Assembly (NCBI RefSeq): GCF_001436295.1
Contig: NZ_AYYY01000030.1
Location: forward strand, 1-64,000
Length of the DNA stretch: 64,000 nucleotides
Direction of reading: 5' to 3'
From: Paucilactobacillus vaccinostercus DSM 20634
Lineage (GTDB): Bacteria; Bacillota; Bacilli; Lactobacillales; Lactobacillaceae
Below are positions 9,335 to 18,786 of the stretch, one piece after another. A model generated the notes under the pieces. It saw only the letters and a program-made list of their open reading frames with translations. It had not been told where the DNA came from and searched no databases. Made by a program: the position numbers and the translations under genes. The number at the start of each line of letters is the position of its first letter. The first letter of the stretch is position 1.

Positions 9335-10273
9335 TTAGTCCACTTGATCCCATTTTGCCTCATCAATGCCAAACGGCACAACTCGGTCAAACGACGTCAC
9401 AGGCGCTTCACTAACCTGATAGAAATGCTGCTTGATCGCTGTGAAATCCGTGGTTTCCTTAAAGGCTGGAATCTGGTAAAGGCGCTTGGCGTACGCCCAC
9501 AGATTAGGATAATCAACTAACCGATGCGCACTCAGCTTGTTTTGGTAGTAGTATACAATGTCAAATCGAACCAAGCTTACAAACAGCCGAATATCCGGTA
9601 CCGTTAACGTCTCTCCCACTAGGTACGGTTGAGTCGCCAGCAAGTGATCGGCCCACTCTAACCGGTTAAAGAACCGTTGTGCCAATTCATCGTACTCCGC
9701 CTGAGACTGGGCTACCAGAATTTGACCGGGCACTTCCGTCACATCAGTCAAAATAATCTGATTGATGGCGGCTACCTCGTTAGCTCGCTCCTCGGGATAC
9801 AAATCCAGCTCGGTTGTTTGGTACTGACGCCAGTAACGAGCGAACTCATCGAGTAGATCGTTAGATTGATTATTGACCGCTTTGCCGGTGGTTACATCGA
9901 CCAGTGTGGGAACTGAGGCGCGGCCATTAAATTCTGGCGCGGCCTGTTGGTAGCTTTCCGATAGGCGGGCGGTGCCCAGGACTGGATCCTTCACACTATC
10001 ATCAGCCCCATAAACCCAATCGGTCGGCAGTCCGGTCCGCCGTAGCGCCTGAACCGTTCCATCAGAAACGGCCTGTTCCAGCCCTAATAACCGTAAGACG
10101 ATCGCAACCGGTGTCGCCCACGGACAAAACTTGCCCCAAATTAACCGATACCGGTTCGGTTCAACTGGTAACTCTCTGGTCGCAAACGAGGCCGTTAAAT
10201 CAAGTGTCGCCGGTGTCGTCTCCTTTTGTGACTGCTCGGGATGCCACTCACAAGCTGCATTATTTTCTGTCAT
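9335..10273 (-). CDS. glutathione S-transferase-like protein, ECM4/YqjG family
   Basis: 312-residue protein of the glutathionyl-hydroquinone reductase family, which reductively removes a thiol from S-conjugated hydroquinones. Seen: an N-terminal thioredoxin fold with the catalytic CPW at residue 50 (KFCPWATP; the usual motif is CPWAHR), VPTLVD in the GST fold, and an all-helical C-terminal domain with YLVGETLTVPDIRLFVSLVRFD. Paralogous to the protein at 21145-22236, but about 50 residues shorter at the N-terminus and without its CACP segment. Stands alone between two terminators or gene ends. The thiol partner is unknown. Confidence 0.8.
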   Translation of the reverse strand: MTENNAACEWHPEQSQKETTPATLDLTASFATRELPVEPNRYRLIWGKFCPWATPVAIVLRLLGLEQAVSDGTVQALRRTGLPTDWVYGADDSVKDPVLGTARLSESYQQAAPEFNGRASVPTLVDVTTGKAVNNQSNDLLDEFARYWRQYQTTELDLYPEERANEVAAINQIILTDVTEVPGQILVAQSQAEYDELAQRFFNRLEWADHLLATQPYLVGETLTVPDIRLFVSLVRFDIVYYYQNKLSAHRLVDYPNLWAYAKRLYQIPAFKETTDFTAIKQHFYQVSEAPVTSFDRVVPFGIDEAKWDQVD

Positions 10274-10349
10274 CTAACTCACCCTTCCTCATTAGATAAA
10301 CAACAGGATCCGGTCGTTGTGACCTGACCCTGTTGTGATCTCAGCTTAA

Positions 10350-11201
10350 TTACTTATTGTTGGTAATGATGATGTCGCTAGCTTTGATGTCTGAACCAAA
10401 GTATGGTTTAAGATTCTTATTGTAGTTGGTTTCAAAGAAGCCCTTCTTGTTCAACTTGGTGATTTCCTTGTTTGTCCAGTTCAACAAGCTCGTATTGCCC
10501 TTCTTAACCGCTGGCGAAATGGTTTGGCTAGGTCCAATTGTCTTGATCCCCACCGTGTAAGTTGGGTGTTTCTTCACCCAAGCAAAGAGGTATGAGTTAT
10601 CGTCAGCCAAAGCTTTCGCACGGCCGTTCTTCAACGCATTAAATTGTTGGGTCTTGGAATCGTACTTTTGCAGGGTCACACCATTAGAATGCTTCGTGAA
10701 GTATTCTTCGGCAGTTGTCCCTTTCGTCACGATCACCTTCTTGCCCTTCAACTGACTAGCCTTGGTAACTGGACTGCTCTTCTTGGAAACCACACCCACG
10801 GAAACCTTCATGTAAGGTTTGGCAAAACTGACCTGTTGTTTCCGTTCCTTAGTAACGGTGAAGTTCGCGAGGACGAGATCAACCTTGTTTGACTTCAAGG
10901 CATCTACCCGACTATCTGCGTTAACCTGAACAAATTTGACCTTAACGCCTAAGTCCTTTCCAATTTGACGAGCAAGATACACATCGTACCCGGTCCGCTT
11001 ACCACTCTTAGTCACCCAGCCGTAAGGTTGTAAATCACCGAAAACGGCAATTTTGATTGTCCCGCGCTTCTTAATAGCACTCACGCTGGAATTATTGGTC
11101 GCCGCATGGGCCTTGGTTGGCACTGCAGTCGCTGCGACTGACACCACCAGTAAAGTCGCTAAGGTAGCGACAACTGCTCTAAAAATTTGCTTTAATTTCA
11201 T
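10350..11201 (-). CDS. polar amino acid ABC transporter, substrate-binding protein
   Basis: Family 3 solute-binding protein of about 283 residues. A signal peptide with a hydrophobic core (VVATLATLLVVSVAATAV) and a likely AHA/A cleavage site is visible, but there is no lipobox cysteine, and I see no Cys in the protein. The mature part has the usual bilobed pattern (GTIKIAVFGD, YDVYLARQIGKDLG, ANFTVTKERK). The ATG at 11201 has GGAGG eight bases upstream, so the frame's five extra N-terminal codons are ignored. Last gene of the T-box 2 operon, after its ATPase and two permeases. Cystine, methionine or another sulfur amino acid is the likely ligand by context, which is inference. Confidence 0.85.
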   Translation of the reverse strand: MKLKQIFRAVVATLATLLVVSVAATAVPTKAHAATNNSSVSAIKKRGTIKIAVFGDLQPYGWVTKSGKRTGYDVYLARQIGKDLGVKVKFVQVNADSRVDALKSNKVDLVLANFTVTKERKQQVSFAKPYMKVSVGVVSKKSSPVTKASQLKGKKVIVTKGTTAEEYFTKHSNGVTLQKYDSKTQQFNALKNGRAKALADDNSYLFAWVKKHPTYTVGIKTIGPSQTISPAVKKGNTSLLNWTNKEITKLNKKGFFETNYNKNLKPYFGSDIKASDIIITNNK

Positions 11202-11274
11202 CCCTAATACCTCCAAATTTTGGCTTATGAAACCTGTTCTACTCCTGATACCCTATTCTAACTTCGCAAAAACT

Positions 11275-12012
11275 CTAGAAATCCATACTACTCAAAAAGT
11301 CTTGCGCCCGTTGCGTCTGCGGTTGTTCAAAGAATTGATGCCCTGATGACTCTTCCACGATCTTCCCGTTCTCGAGAAAGAGAACCTTATCCGCAATTTG
11401 CTTGGCAAAGTTCATCTCATGCGTTACCACGAGCATCGTCATCTTCCGCGCTGCGAGTCCTTCGATGACCTCTAGAACCCCACGCACCATTTCTGGATCC
11501 AGTGACGCCGTGACTTCATCAAATAGCATGAAGTCTGGATTCAGCGTGAGCGCACGCACGATCGCGATCCGCTGTTTCTGACCACCCGAGAGTTGACGCG
11601 GATAGGCATTCTCGTATTCCGATAACTGCACTTCCTTCAGTAACTGCCGGGCCTGTGCGAGCGCCTCATTCTTATCACGTTTTTGGACCTTCAGTGGGCC
11701 CAACAAAATATTGTCGATCACCGTCCGATTAGGAAAGAGGTCATAGCTTTGAAAGACCATTCCGATATGTTGCCGAAGCGGCTGCCATTTCTTAAATCCA
11801 GGCGTAATCGTTTGGTCCTCAAAGTTAATTTGACCACCGTGAAACTCTTCCAGTCCGTTTAAGCACCGGATTAGCGTACTTTTCCCGGAGCCAGAGGGGC
11901 CTAGTAAGACGGTCACACTTCCTTTTTCAACTGTAAAATTGATATCGTGTAAGACTTCTTTTTTACCGTAATTTTTTACTAAATGTGTCACGGTTAATAA
12001 CTCATTAGCCAT
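11275..12012 (-). CDS. polar amino acid ABC transporter, ATPase
   Basis: ABC ATPase of 245 residues, PAAT family. Walker A GPSGSGKST at about 38-46, signature LSGGQKQR, Walker B FMLFDE followed by VTASLD. Start ATG has AAAGGAGG upstream and overlaps the end of the second permease gene by eight bases. It energises the importer made with 12005-12694, 12675-13334 and the binding protein 10350-11201. Confidence 0.93.
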   Translation of the reverse strand: MANELLTVTHLVKNYGKKEVLHDINFTVEKGSVTVLLGPSGSGKSTLIRCLNGLEEFHGGQINFEDQTITPGFKKWQPLRQHIGMVFQSYDLFPNRTVIDNILLGPLKVQKRDKNEALAQARQLLKEVQLSEYENAYPRQLSGGQKQRIAIVRALTLNPDFMLFDEVTASLDPEMVRGVLEVIEGLAARKMTMLVVTHEMNFAKQIADKVLFLENGKIVEESSGHQFFEQPQTQRAQDFLSSMDF

Positions 12013-12694
12013 TGGCAGTGACCACCTCCTTTCGTTCTAGATGCCGTGCCCAAAGGGACAGCGGGTAACATAAAATAAAGTACAGGATAAAGATGAACCC
12101 GTACACCCAAAACGCACCATTTTCGTATCGTTGACCGTTAGCTTCAATAATCTGCTGACCAATATTGATTACGTCCATCACGCTGATCAGTAACAGTAAT
12201 GAGGTCGTTTTGATAATCCGACTAACTAAGTTAATCGTCGCCGGAATCATCAATTGAATCGACTGCGGGATCAATACATAGTAGTACAGCTGCAACCGGT
12301 TCAAGCCGATTGCCTTCCCTGCGTCCACCTGATGCGGGGATACCGAAATAATACCCCCCCGCACAATATCACTCATTTCTGCAGCAAACCAGAGGGCAAA
12401 TACCAGCATCGCCATCGATTCTGCCCCCATATTGATGTTAAAATTTTGAGGCAAAATATAGTAAAACAAAAATAGCAAGACGACCGTTGGAATCACCCGG
12501 AAAAATTCCAGGTAGAGACGCAAAATCACGCGCAAGATCGGATTATGGAGGGTTCTCAGGGCCCCCAGGATCAGTCCTAGAATCAATCCGACCACAATTG
12601 CCACGATGGCGATCTTAGCCGAAATCCACAAACCGCCGAGTAGGCGAACCATGTTACGGCCCTCAAATAAAATATTAATTCCCGAATGAGCCAC
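12005..12694 (-). CDS. polar amino acid ABC transporter, permease
   Basis: Inner-membrane permease of 229 residues, HisM/GlnP type, with about five transmembrane segments and the EAA loop around DAGKAIGLNRLQ, which contacts the ATPase. Starts at GTG with AAAGGAGG upstream. Overlaps the preceding permease gene by 20 bases and the ATPase gene by eight, a tightly coupled operon. Probably forms a heterodimer with the neighbouring permease. Confidence 0.92.
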   Translation of the reverse strand: MAHSGINILFEGRNMVRLLGGLWISAKIAIVAIVVGLILGLILGALRTLHNPILRVILRLYLEFFRVIPTVVLLFLFYYILPQNFNINMGAESMAMLVFALWFAAEMSDIVRGGIISVSPHQVDAGKAIGLNRLQLYYYVLIPQSIQLMIPATINLVSRIIKTTSLLLLISVMDVINIGQQIIEANGQRYENGAFWVYGFIFILYFILCYPLSLWARHLERKEVVTANG

Positions 12695-13334
12695 GACGCG
12701 CCCTCCTTTCTAGCCACGTTAGTAGAATTGAAAGTGGGATCAAAATAATCGCGTACCCAACTACCAAGCTAAATAATGCTTCGTTGGTGTCGTACAGCAT
12801 TCCAATCTGATCCAACGCCGTATTCGTGAGTTCTGGAATGGCGACCACCGTAAAAATAGACGTTTCCTTAATCAGAAAGATCACGTTGGCCGCAATGGCT
12901 GGAATACTGAGAGACAGTCCCTGTGGCAAAACCACGTACTGCGCTAACTGCCAGTCGGTCAGTCCGATTGCCCGCCCAGACTCAACTTGAATTTTTGGAA
13001 CCCCTTCAAGTCCGCCGGCAAATGCGGCTGCCATATAGCTGCCACCCAAAAAGATGAGGCCACTCACACCACTGGCTTCCGCCGAAATCTTAAATCCCAA
13101 TTCTGGGAATGCGTAATAGATGAAAAATAGCTGAATCAGTAGTGGTGTATTTCGTGATAGTTCAACGTATGCCCCTAAAATCCGCTGGAGCACCGGCACC
13201 TTAAAGTATCGGACGAAGCTTACAATCAACCCGACGATAATGGCACCTAAAATCCCCCAAAATGAAAGCTTTAAGGTGATCATAAAGGCTTTTTCATATG
13301 TCGGAATCCCCTGTTGAACGATTGACCAGTTCAT
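12675..13334 (-). CDS. polar amino acid ABC transporter, permease
   Basis: Second PAAT permease, 219 residues, with the conserved loop ESGRAIGLTDWQ and ELSRNTPLLIQLFFIYY near the middle. The ATG at 13334 has AGGAGG upstream; the frame's GTG four codons earlier lies inside the ribosome binding site and is rejected. Sits 64 bases after the sulfhydrylase gene in the T-box 2 operon. Confidence 0.92.
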   Translation of the reverse strand: MNWSIVQQGIPTYEKAFMITLKLSFWGILGAIIVGLIVSFVRYFKVPVLQRILGAYVELSRNTPLLIQLFFIYYAFPELGFKISAEASGVSGLIFLGGSYMAAAFAGGLEGVPKIQVESGRAIGLTDWQLAQYVVLPQGLSLSIPAIAANVIFLIKETSIFTVVAIPELTNTALDQIGMLYDTNEALFSLVVGYAIILIPLSILLTWLERRARRGSFGN

Positions 13335-13398
13335 TGGGTCGACCACCTCCTAATATAATTACTGTGAAAAATTGTCTTTCACCTTTTATAGTTATACC

Positions 13399-14706
13399 CT
13401 ATTCAAACGCCTTTGCAAGCGCCTGATCGAGGTCACCAATCAAATCATCAATGTCTTCTAATCCAATTGATAGGCGGATAATTTGGTTATTCATCGCATG
13501 TTTTTGCCGAATTTCGGCGGGAATTTCACGATGGGTCGTCCGCGTTGGATTAACAATCAATGATTTTGCATCCCCAATGTTCGGAATATAACTAAAAATT
13601 TTGACATTGCCGATTAACTTTGCGATATTTTTTTCGTCCCCCTTCAGTTCAAAGGACAATACTGACCCGACGCCTTTAGGAAAGTACTTAGGAACGAGTG
13701 GATTATCAGCTTCAATACCAGAATAGTACACCCGTTCGACGTGCTCGTTAGCGGCTAAAAACTTCGCAATCGCCGTCGTGCTGGCGACCTGTTTCGTCAA
13801 CCGTTCGGAAATGGTCTCCAAACCTAACATCACGAAGTAAGCATCAATCGGCCCTAAAACAGACCCTAATAGTCGAACATATTTCATCCGAATTCGTTTG
13901 ATAAAGGCTGCTGCACCAAATTTACTATAAAAACTTTCGTGGATTCCCTGTTCTTCATCCCCCAGGTTAAATTCTTCCTCGGTAAACTGCGGAAACTTGC
14001 CACTCGACCAGTCAAACTGACCGTGATCCACTACCAATCCTGACAGTGTGTTGCCATGACCGTTAATCCCCTTAGTCGATGAGTAAACGACGATGTCGGC
14101 CCCGTATTCAAACGGGCGCAGTAGGTACGGCGTCGGGAACGTGTTGTCCACAATCAACGGAATGCCTGCTTCATGGGCAATGGTCGCTAAGGTTTCGATG
14201 TCAGCAATCTCCGTACTCGGGTTGGCGACACTTTCGACGTAGATGGCCTTGGTATCGTCTTGAATCAATGACTTGATCCGGTCAAAGTCGTTCACTTCAT
14301 CAACAAAATCGAAGTTAATCCCATACTTAGGGAAAAAGTTTCGGAATTCGTCCAGCGTTGATCCGTAAATGTTGGTTGGCGCAATAATGCGGCCACCACC
14401 CTCCGCAACATTAAAAATTGCAAACGAGATGGCTGACATCCCAGATCCTACAGCCACGGCATCAATGCCACCTTCCAAGGCTGCAATTCGTTGTTCATAC
14501 ACGTGAACCGTTGGATTGCCATCACGCGAGTAGTCAAACCGACCGGGCTGTTGCCCCGCCACAATTTGGTTAGCGACTTCGGTATTACTTAGTCCAAATG
14601 CGGCCGTCTGATAAATGGGAACGGAAGAAGCAAATTGATTTTCCTCTGGTTTATAGCCGGCATGAATGCGTAGTGTATCAAATTTATCCTGTGTCAAAAT
14701 ATTCAC
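13399..14706 (-). CDS. O-acetylhomoserine/O-acetylserine sulfhydrylase-type PLP enzyme
   Basis: Cys/Met-metabolism PLP enzyme of 435 residues, the longer form typical of O-acetylhomoserine (thiol)-lyases, which make homocysteine from O-acetylhomoserine and sulfide. Seen: YGSTLDEF after APTNI, VDNTFPTPYLLRP, and the PLP Lys212 in YSSTKGINGHG. It differs clearly from the second enzyme of this type at 31430-32710, so the two may use different acyl donors or thiols. Second gene of the T-box 2 operon, 37 bases after the cystathionine enzyme. The exact substrate is not decidable from sequence. Confidence 0.85.
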   Translation of the reverse strand: MNILTQDKFDTLRIHAGYKPEENQFASSVPIYQTAAFGLSNTEVANQIVAGQQPGRFDYSRDGNPTVHVYEQRIAALEGGIDAVAVGSGMSAISFAIFNVAEGGGRIIAPTNIYGSTLDEFRNFFPKYGINFDFVDEVNDFDRIKSLIQDDTKAIYVESVANPSTEIADIETLATIAHEAGIPLIVDNTFPTPYLLRPFEYGADIVVYSSTKGINGHGNTLSGLVVDHGQFDWSSGKFPQFTEEEFNLGDEEQGIHESFYSKFGAAAFIKRIRMKYVRLLGSVLGPIDAYFVMLGLETISERLTKQVASTTAIAKFLAANEHVERVYYSGIEADNPLVPKYFPKGVGSVLSFELKGDEKNIAKLIGNVKIFSYIPNIGDAKSLIVNPTRTTHREIPAEIRQKHAMNNQIIRLSIGLEDIDDLIGDLDQALAKAFE

Positions 14707-14743
14707 TCCATTTTAGTGTTATATAATAGTAGAAACTTATTTA

Positions 14744-15928
14744 TTATCCAATGCTCCGTTTTAAAATATGAACGTTCTGACGCCGGGTAGCGGTTGCCAA
14801 AGCTTGGTTTAAATCGCTAATTAAGTCCGCTGCATCTTCAATGCCCACCGAAATCCGAATTAGTTGGGGCGTAATGCCAGCCGCCAAGCGTTCTTCTGGT
14901 GGCAACTCCGCATGGCTCATTTCATAAGGCAGTTCAGCTAGGCTTTCGACGGCTCCCAAACTGACAGCTAGCCGAATTAATTGCAGACTATTTACAAAGG
15001 CTGGTGCATCCACGTCATCTTGTAATTCAAAGGAGAAGACGCCACCAAAGCCATCGCACTCTTCTGCAGCAATTTCATGATCCCGTGACCCTGCAATACC
15101 AGGGTAGTGAATGGTCGCTACCTCATCGCGACTCGCAAGGTAGTCAATCAACTGACGCGCATTTTCCTGTTGCCGATCCATCCGAACTGACAAGGTTTGA
15201 ATGCCCCGTCGTACCAAGTTGGCATTTTCTGGTGATAAAACACCGCCAAGTGCATTTTGAATGAAGTAGATCCGTTTTCCCAACGCTTTCGTCTTCGTGA
15301 CCACCAAGCCGGCAATCACATCGGAGTGCCCACCCAGATACTTTGTAGCCGAATGAACCACGATGTCAGCACCTAAATCAAGGGGCTGTTGCAGGTATGG
15401 TGTCAGAAAAGTATTGTCGACAATCGTCAAAAAGTCATGTGCCTTCGCCACTGCCGCAATCGCCCGTACACTGGTAACTTGCAAAAGGGGGTTTGTGACA
15501 GGTTCAAAGTAGATGGCCTTCGTGTTTGGTTGAATGGCTGCTTTCACCGCCTCCAAATCCTGGGTATTGACTGACGTAAACGTAATGCCTCGTGCTTGGA
15601 AGTAGTCATTAATCAGTCGGTATGTGCCACCATAGATTTGATCACCAATTAAGATGTGATCCCCTTCTTTGAAAATGGCGAGCGCCGCGTGAATGGCGGC
15701 CATCCCAGAAGCAAACGCAAATCCATTAGCACCATGTTCGAGTGTCGCAATTTGTTTTTCTAAGTACTCGCGGGTCGGATTACCAGACCGGGAATAGTCC
15801 CAACGAACCTTGCCATTAATATCCGGGTAGGCATACGTTGATGATTGGTAGACTGGGACGTTAACCGCCCCAGTCTGGTTGTCATTGATATTTTGTCCGT
15901 GAATAAGTCGTGTATTAAATCCTGTCAT
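14744..15928 (-). CDS. cystathionine gamma-synthase / beta- or gamma-lyase family enzyme
   Basis: 394-residue PLP enzyme of the trans-sulfuration family. Seen: YSRSGNPTR, FASGMAAIHA, IYGGTYRL, VDNTFLTPYLQQP and the PLP Lys at about 196 in HSATKYLGGHSD. Family members either join cysteine with activated homoserine or split cystathionine; in lactic acid bacteria they are often bifunctional lyases. The ATG at 15928 has GGAGG eight bases upstream, so five extra upstream codons are left out. First gene of the T-box 2 operon, followed by a sulfhydrylase and an amino acid importer. This context says sulfur amino acid supply, not which direction. Confidence 0.88.
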   Translation of the reverse strand: MTGFNTRLIHGQNINDNQTGAVNVPVYQSSTYAYPDINGKVRWDYSRSGNPTREYLEKQIATLEHGANGFAFASGMAAIHAALAIFKEGDHILIGDQIYGGTYRLINDYFQARGITFTSVNTQDLEAVKAAIQPNTKAIYFEPVTNPLLQVTSVRAIAAVAKAHDFLTIVDNTFLTPYLQQPLDLGADIVVHSATKYLGGHSDVIAGLVVTKTKALGKRIYFIQNALGGVLSPENANLVRRGIQTLSVRMDRQQENARQLIDYLASRDEVATIHYPGIAGSRDHEIAAEECDGFGGVFSFELQDDVDAPAFVNSLQLIRLAVSLGAVESLAELPYEMSHAELPPEERLAAGITPQLIRISVGIEDAADLISDLNQALATATRRQNVHILKRSIG

Positions 15929-15959
15929 GTTAAGCCCCTCCATTATCTCGTTAACTCGT

Positions 15960-16260
15960 GCAAATAAAAAACACTTCTGTCCTAATCTATTTCATCAATA
16001 GATAAAGGACGGAAGTGTTTTTTCCGTGTTACCACCTTAGTTTAAGCAACCCTCACGAATTGCTCCTCTTCGGGTACTTAACATCAGTTCAAGTACGGTC
16101 ATACCCTAACTCTGTAACGGGAGTCCCCGCCATCACTTAACTTACGCTCGGTGATGAGAACTGCATCTAAGACCATCTTCAATCAGTTGCCGATATCGCC
16201 TTCCACCACGTGACGATTCTCTGGAATCAGCTCGTAACCTACTCATCTTTGCATTCACTA
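15960..16260 (-). promoter_or_regulatory. T-box leader 2 (sulfur amino acid operon)
   Basis: Core AAGGTGGTAACACGG on the minus strand near 16040-16024, terminator hairpin CACTTCCGTCC...GGACAGAAGTG with a T run (16019-15967), stem I with AGTA, CCAGAGA, GGTGG and GAAGATGG. A TGC (Cys) triplet at 16165-16163 follows a possible short helix and is a candidate specifier, but equivalent positions in leaders 3 and 4 do not read TGC, so I leave it open. Confidence 0.92.
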
Positions 16261-16279
16261 ACTATATTCAATGTAAGTT

Positions 16280-16308
16280 ATTATTGCCCATTCATGAGAT
16301 AATGTCAA
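16280..16308 (-). promoter_or_regulatory. promoter of the T-box 2 operon
   Basis: Minus strand TTGACA (16308-16303), 17-base spacer, AATAAT (16285-16280), directly upstream of stem I of T-box leader 2. Confidence 0.75.
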
Positions 16309-16407
16309 TGATTTTTTAGAATTTGATGAGAATGTACCTCACGAGATCTTCATAAGTCCACGTTTAGTTGACTGTTTTTAGTACTTATTCAGGCTGTCAA
16401 ACTATTG

Positions 16408-16438
16408 AAAATGCATCCCCATTCAATAATGAGGATGC
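16408..16438 (-). terminator. terminator of the enolase-family gene operon
   Basis: Hairpin GCATCCTCATT/AATGGGGATGC on the minus strand followed by ATTTTC, about 65 bases after the stop codon. The T run is short, so it may be a moderate terminator. Confidence 0.6.
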
Positions 16439-16502
16439 GCTAATAGTTTATTTAATACCCTGTTCAAGACTAATTCGCTGGCTCTATTACTGTTAACATT
16501 TT

Positions 16503-17684
16503 CTACTGATCAACTACCGATCCATCAATGCTCAACCGCGTCTTCACTGGTCGAATATGATAGGGATACTTTTCTGCGACATTTTCAACTAGTTCAATAC
16601 CAATTCCATTGCGTGTTGGAATTTCCATAAAGCCATCGTGACATTCAAACGTCTTCTTCACCATATCCTGCTTCAGGACACCCCGTTCAACACCCGTTTG
16701 CCCAAATTTCTCTGATAATGCTGGTTGACTATCACCCGGATATTCCAGCAAAGCAAAGTTGGGAATGCTAACCGCGATTTGCAAGCACGCAGCCGTTGAA
16801 ACTGGGCTAAGTGGATTATGCGGTACAACGTCTACATCGTTTGCTTCCGCAATTGCCGCAATCTTCTTGGCTCCAGTAATACCGCCACATGCGCATACAT
16901 CCGGACGCACATACTGTACTGCATTGCGTTTAATCAACATCGCAAATTCTTGGGGTGTGTTCAGTCGCTCACCGGTCGCAATAGGGACCGTCGTTTTGTC
17001 TGCCACAAAAGCCATCGTATCAAAGTTATCTGGCTTAATAGGATCTTCAACGAAGTAGGGCAAATACTGCTCAATTCCCCGACAAAAGGCTACTGCATCG
17101 GCTGGCTTTAGCCGGCGATGTAATTCAATGCAAAGATCTACATCATTTCCCACCGCATTTCGAAATGCCGCAACACGTTCGATGGCCTCTCCAATTTCAC
17201 GGGCCTGGGTTGTGTGATACGGATCATCTCGTGATTGATCTAAAAACGGTGATAGGTGCCCGACTGCATTAAATCCCTTTGCCTTTGCATCTTTCAAATT
17301 GGCAACGACTTCTTCAGTTGTTTTACCGCCAACATGATAGTAAACGCGCGCCTTATTGCGCGTTTTGCCGCCAATTAAATCGTATACTGGTGCACCGTAA
17401 TATTTACCTGCAATATCCCATAATGCAATATCAATGGCGCTAATGGCCCCCATGATGGCCGCACCACGAAAATGCCAGCAACGATACATATACTGCCAAT
17501 GATGTTCAATTCGGAGAGGATTCTGACCAATCAGGTACGTTTTCAAGGCTTCTACCGCACCTGCCGCAGCATCTAGGAATCCCCAGGTGCCACATTCGCC
17601 CACACCGATCAGTCCTTCATCGGTTTCCACCTGAACAAATAAGTATCGATTGGCCAAAATTGTTTTTACGTTTGTGATTTTCAC
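16503..17684 (-). CDS. enolase-superfamily enzyme, mandelate racemase/galactonate dehydratase subgroup
   Basis: 393-residue TIM-barrel enzyme. Ligands align with the D-galactonate dehydratase pattern: Glu187 and catalytic His189 in CIELHRR, Glu213 in VEDPIKPDN, Glu239 in ATGERLNT, Asp262 in RPDVCACGG and His289 in PHNPLSP. Family members abstract a proton next to a carboxylate and then usually eliminate water from an acid sugar. Start GTG has GGGAG upstream. It is the last gene of an operon with a GST-like protein, acetyltransferase, binding protein and two DUF1684 proteins. No sugar transporter or kinase accompanies it, so an acid-sugar role is not supported by context. A beta-elimination or epimerisation on an S-substituted acid is an alternative, and that is inference. 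Confidence 0.85.
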   Translation of the reverse strand: MKITNVKTILANRYLFVQVETDEGLIGVGECGTWGFLDAAAGAVEALKTYLIGQNPLRIEHHWQYMYRCWHFRGAAIMGAISAIDIALWDIAGKYYGAPVYDLIGGKTRNKARVYYHVGGKTTEEVVANLKDAKAKGFNAVGHLSPFLDQSRDDPYHTTQAREIGEAIERVAAFRNAVGNDVDLCIELHRRLKPADAVAFCRGIEQYLPYFVEDPIKPDNFDTMAFVADKTTVPIATGERLNTPQEFAMLIKRNAVQYVRPDVCACGGITGAKKIAAIAEANDVDVVPHNPLSPVSTAACLQIAVSIPNFALLEYPGDSQPALSEKFGQTGVERGVLKQDMVKKTFECHDGFMEIPTRNGIGIELVENVAEKYPYHIRPVKTRLSIDGSVVDQ

Positions 17685-17760
17685 GTTATAATGCTCCCTA
17701 CTTCATATCAGATTCATTTGTGAGATTTTTTAGCAAATGGTTCGTCTTTCATAAATTCAA

Positions 17761-18735
17761 TTAATGCTCACTGGTTTCACCCGCTCTAATTGCAAAAGGT
17801 AGTTTGTTTTCGTTTGGAGATACTGGACAAGTGCAGAATTCCGTAAAGAAGCAGGGTAAATTACTAGCAGTATTGAAATCAATATAATCAACTTCGCTCG
17901 GATGAGATATATCAAATGCTAACGCTCTTCCACCACCATATGTCTCTTTAGCTGAGGTTACATCTTTGAATAAGATGTTGCCCGTTCCCTCAGTTTCTTG
18001 TCGATTATCTAAATAAACTATTTGATTAGTTTCCGGATCTTTTTTTGTCCAACCCGAATCATCATTGTGTCCTTGAAAAACAATTAATTTGTACTCTTGA
18101 TCTTGGTAGGTAAAGTAAAGATTACCGATTGCCGTTTCTTTGTGTGATAAATCAGATAATACAGCTTCGGTTGTCACGCTTTCCCAATGTTCCAACGGAA
18201 TATAGCGTGCTGGTAGAACCCAATTTTTACTAGGCTTAAAGTGCTTTGCTTCTTCAAAATGACGCCTAGTATCAGATTGAGGATCACGTTGACGAATCGC
18301 AAACTTACGGTCGTCGCTTCCAATTCTCTTAATTAATTGAGCACGCACACCCTGATAATCAAAGTCCTCAACATTGACATCTGCGACCGTACCAACAGTA
18401 ATTTCTTTAGGTTCTTTAATAACCTTTCCTCGATTGCTAACATCCTTGCCCGCTTCCGGAAAATACGTCACCGTATTTCCATCTTGACGCCACTGACCTG
18501 GAAATCCACCAATGGTCTTGGACTCGCCTTCTTTGAGCCAATCAATGCTTCGTAGAGAAAGCCACCCATACTCTGAACTTAGTTTAGCTTCTCGTCCCTG
18601 ATGCCACTGATGCCATCTTTGTTCGTATTCTTCTTCTGTTAAATTTTGGATTTCACGAAATGACAGAGGCTTAGCAATTGGAACACCACCGAAGACATGA
18701 TCTACTGTTGTAGGAACTTGTTCGTATTTTGTCAT
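17761..18735 (-). CDS. DUF1684 protein, copy 2
   Basis: 324-residue cytoplasmic protein matching the DUF1684 pattern: WLSLRSIDWLKEGESKTIGG near 60-80 and the C-terminal CTCPVSPNENKLPFAIRAGE. The family has no established function that I know. Paralogous over its whole length to the next gene upstream (18787-19698), with an extra N-terminal segment of about 20 residues. Three Cys cluster near the C-terminus (LPCFFTEFCTCP). No signal peptide or transmembrane segment. Start ATG has GGAG upstream. Operon order places it between copy 1 and the enolase-family gene. Confidence 0.82.
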   Translation of the reverse strand: MTKYEQVPTTVDHVFGGVPIAKPLSFREIQNLTEEEYEQRWHQWHQGREAKLSSEYGWLSLRSIDWLKEGESKTIGGFPGQWRQDGNTVTYFPEAGKDVSNRGKVIKEPKEITVGTVADVNVEDFDYQGVRAQLIKRIGSDDRKFAIRQRDPQSDTRRHFEEAKHFKPSKNWVLPARYIPLEHWESVTTEAVLSDLSHKETAIGNLYFTYQDQEYKLIVFQGHNDDSGWTKKDPETNQIVYLDNRQETEGTGNILFKDVTSAKETYGGGRALAFDISHPSEVDYIDFNTASNLPCFFTEFCTCPVSPNENKLPFAIRAGETSEH

Positions 18736-18786
18736 ATTTTTTCTCCATTCATTATTCGTATTTTACTCATAATAATCTGTGCTTAG

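Noticed and set aside
16503-17684. Acid-sugar catabolic gene (galactonate dehydratase) as a firm call
   Set aside because: Active-site residues fit, but there is no sugar transporter, kinase or aldolase around, and the gene ends a sulfur-type operon.
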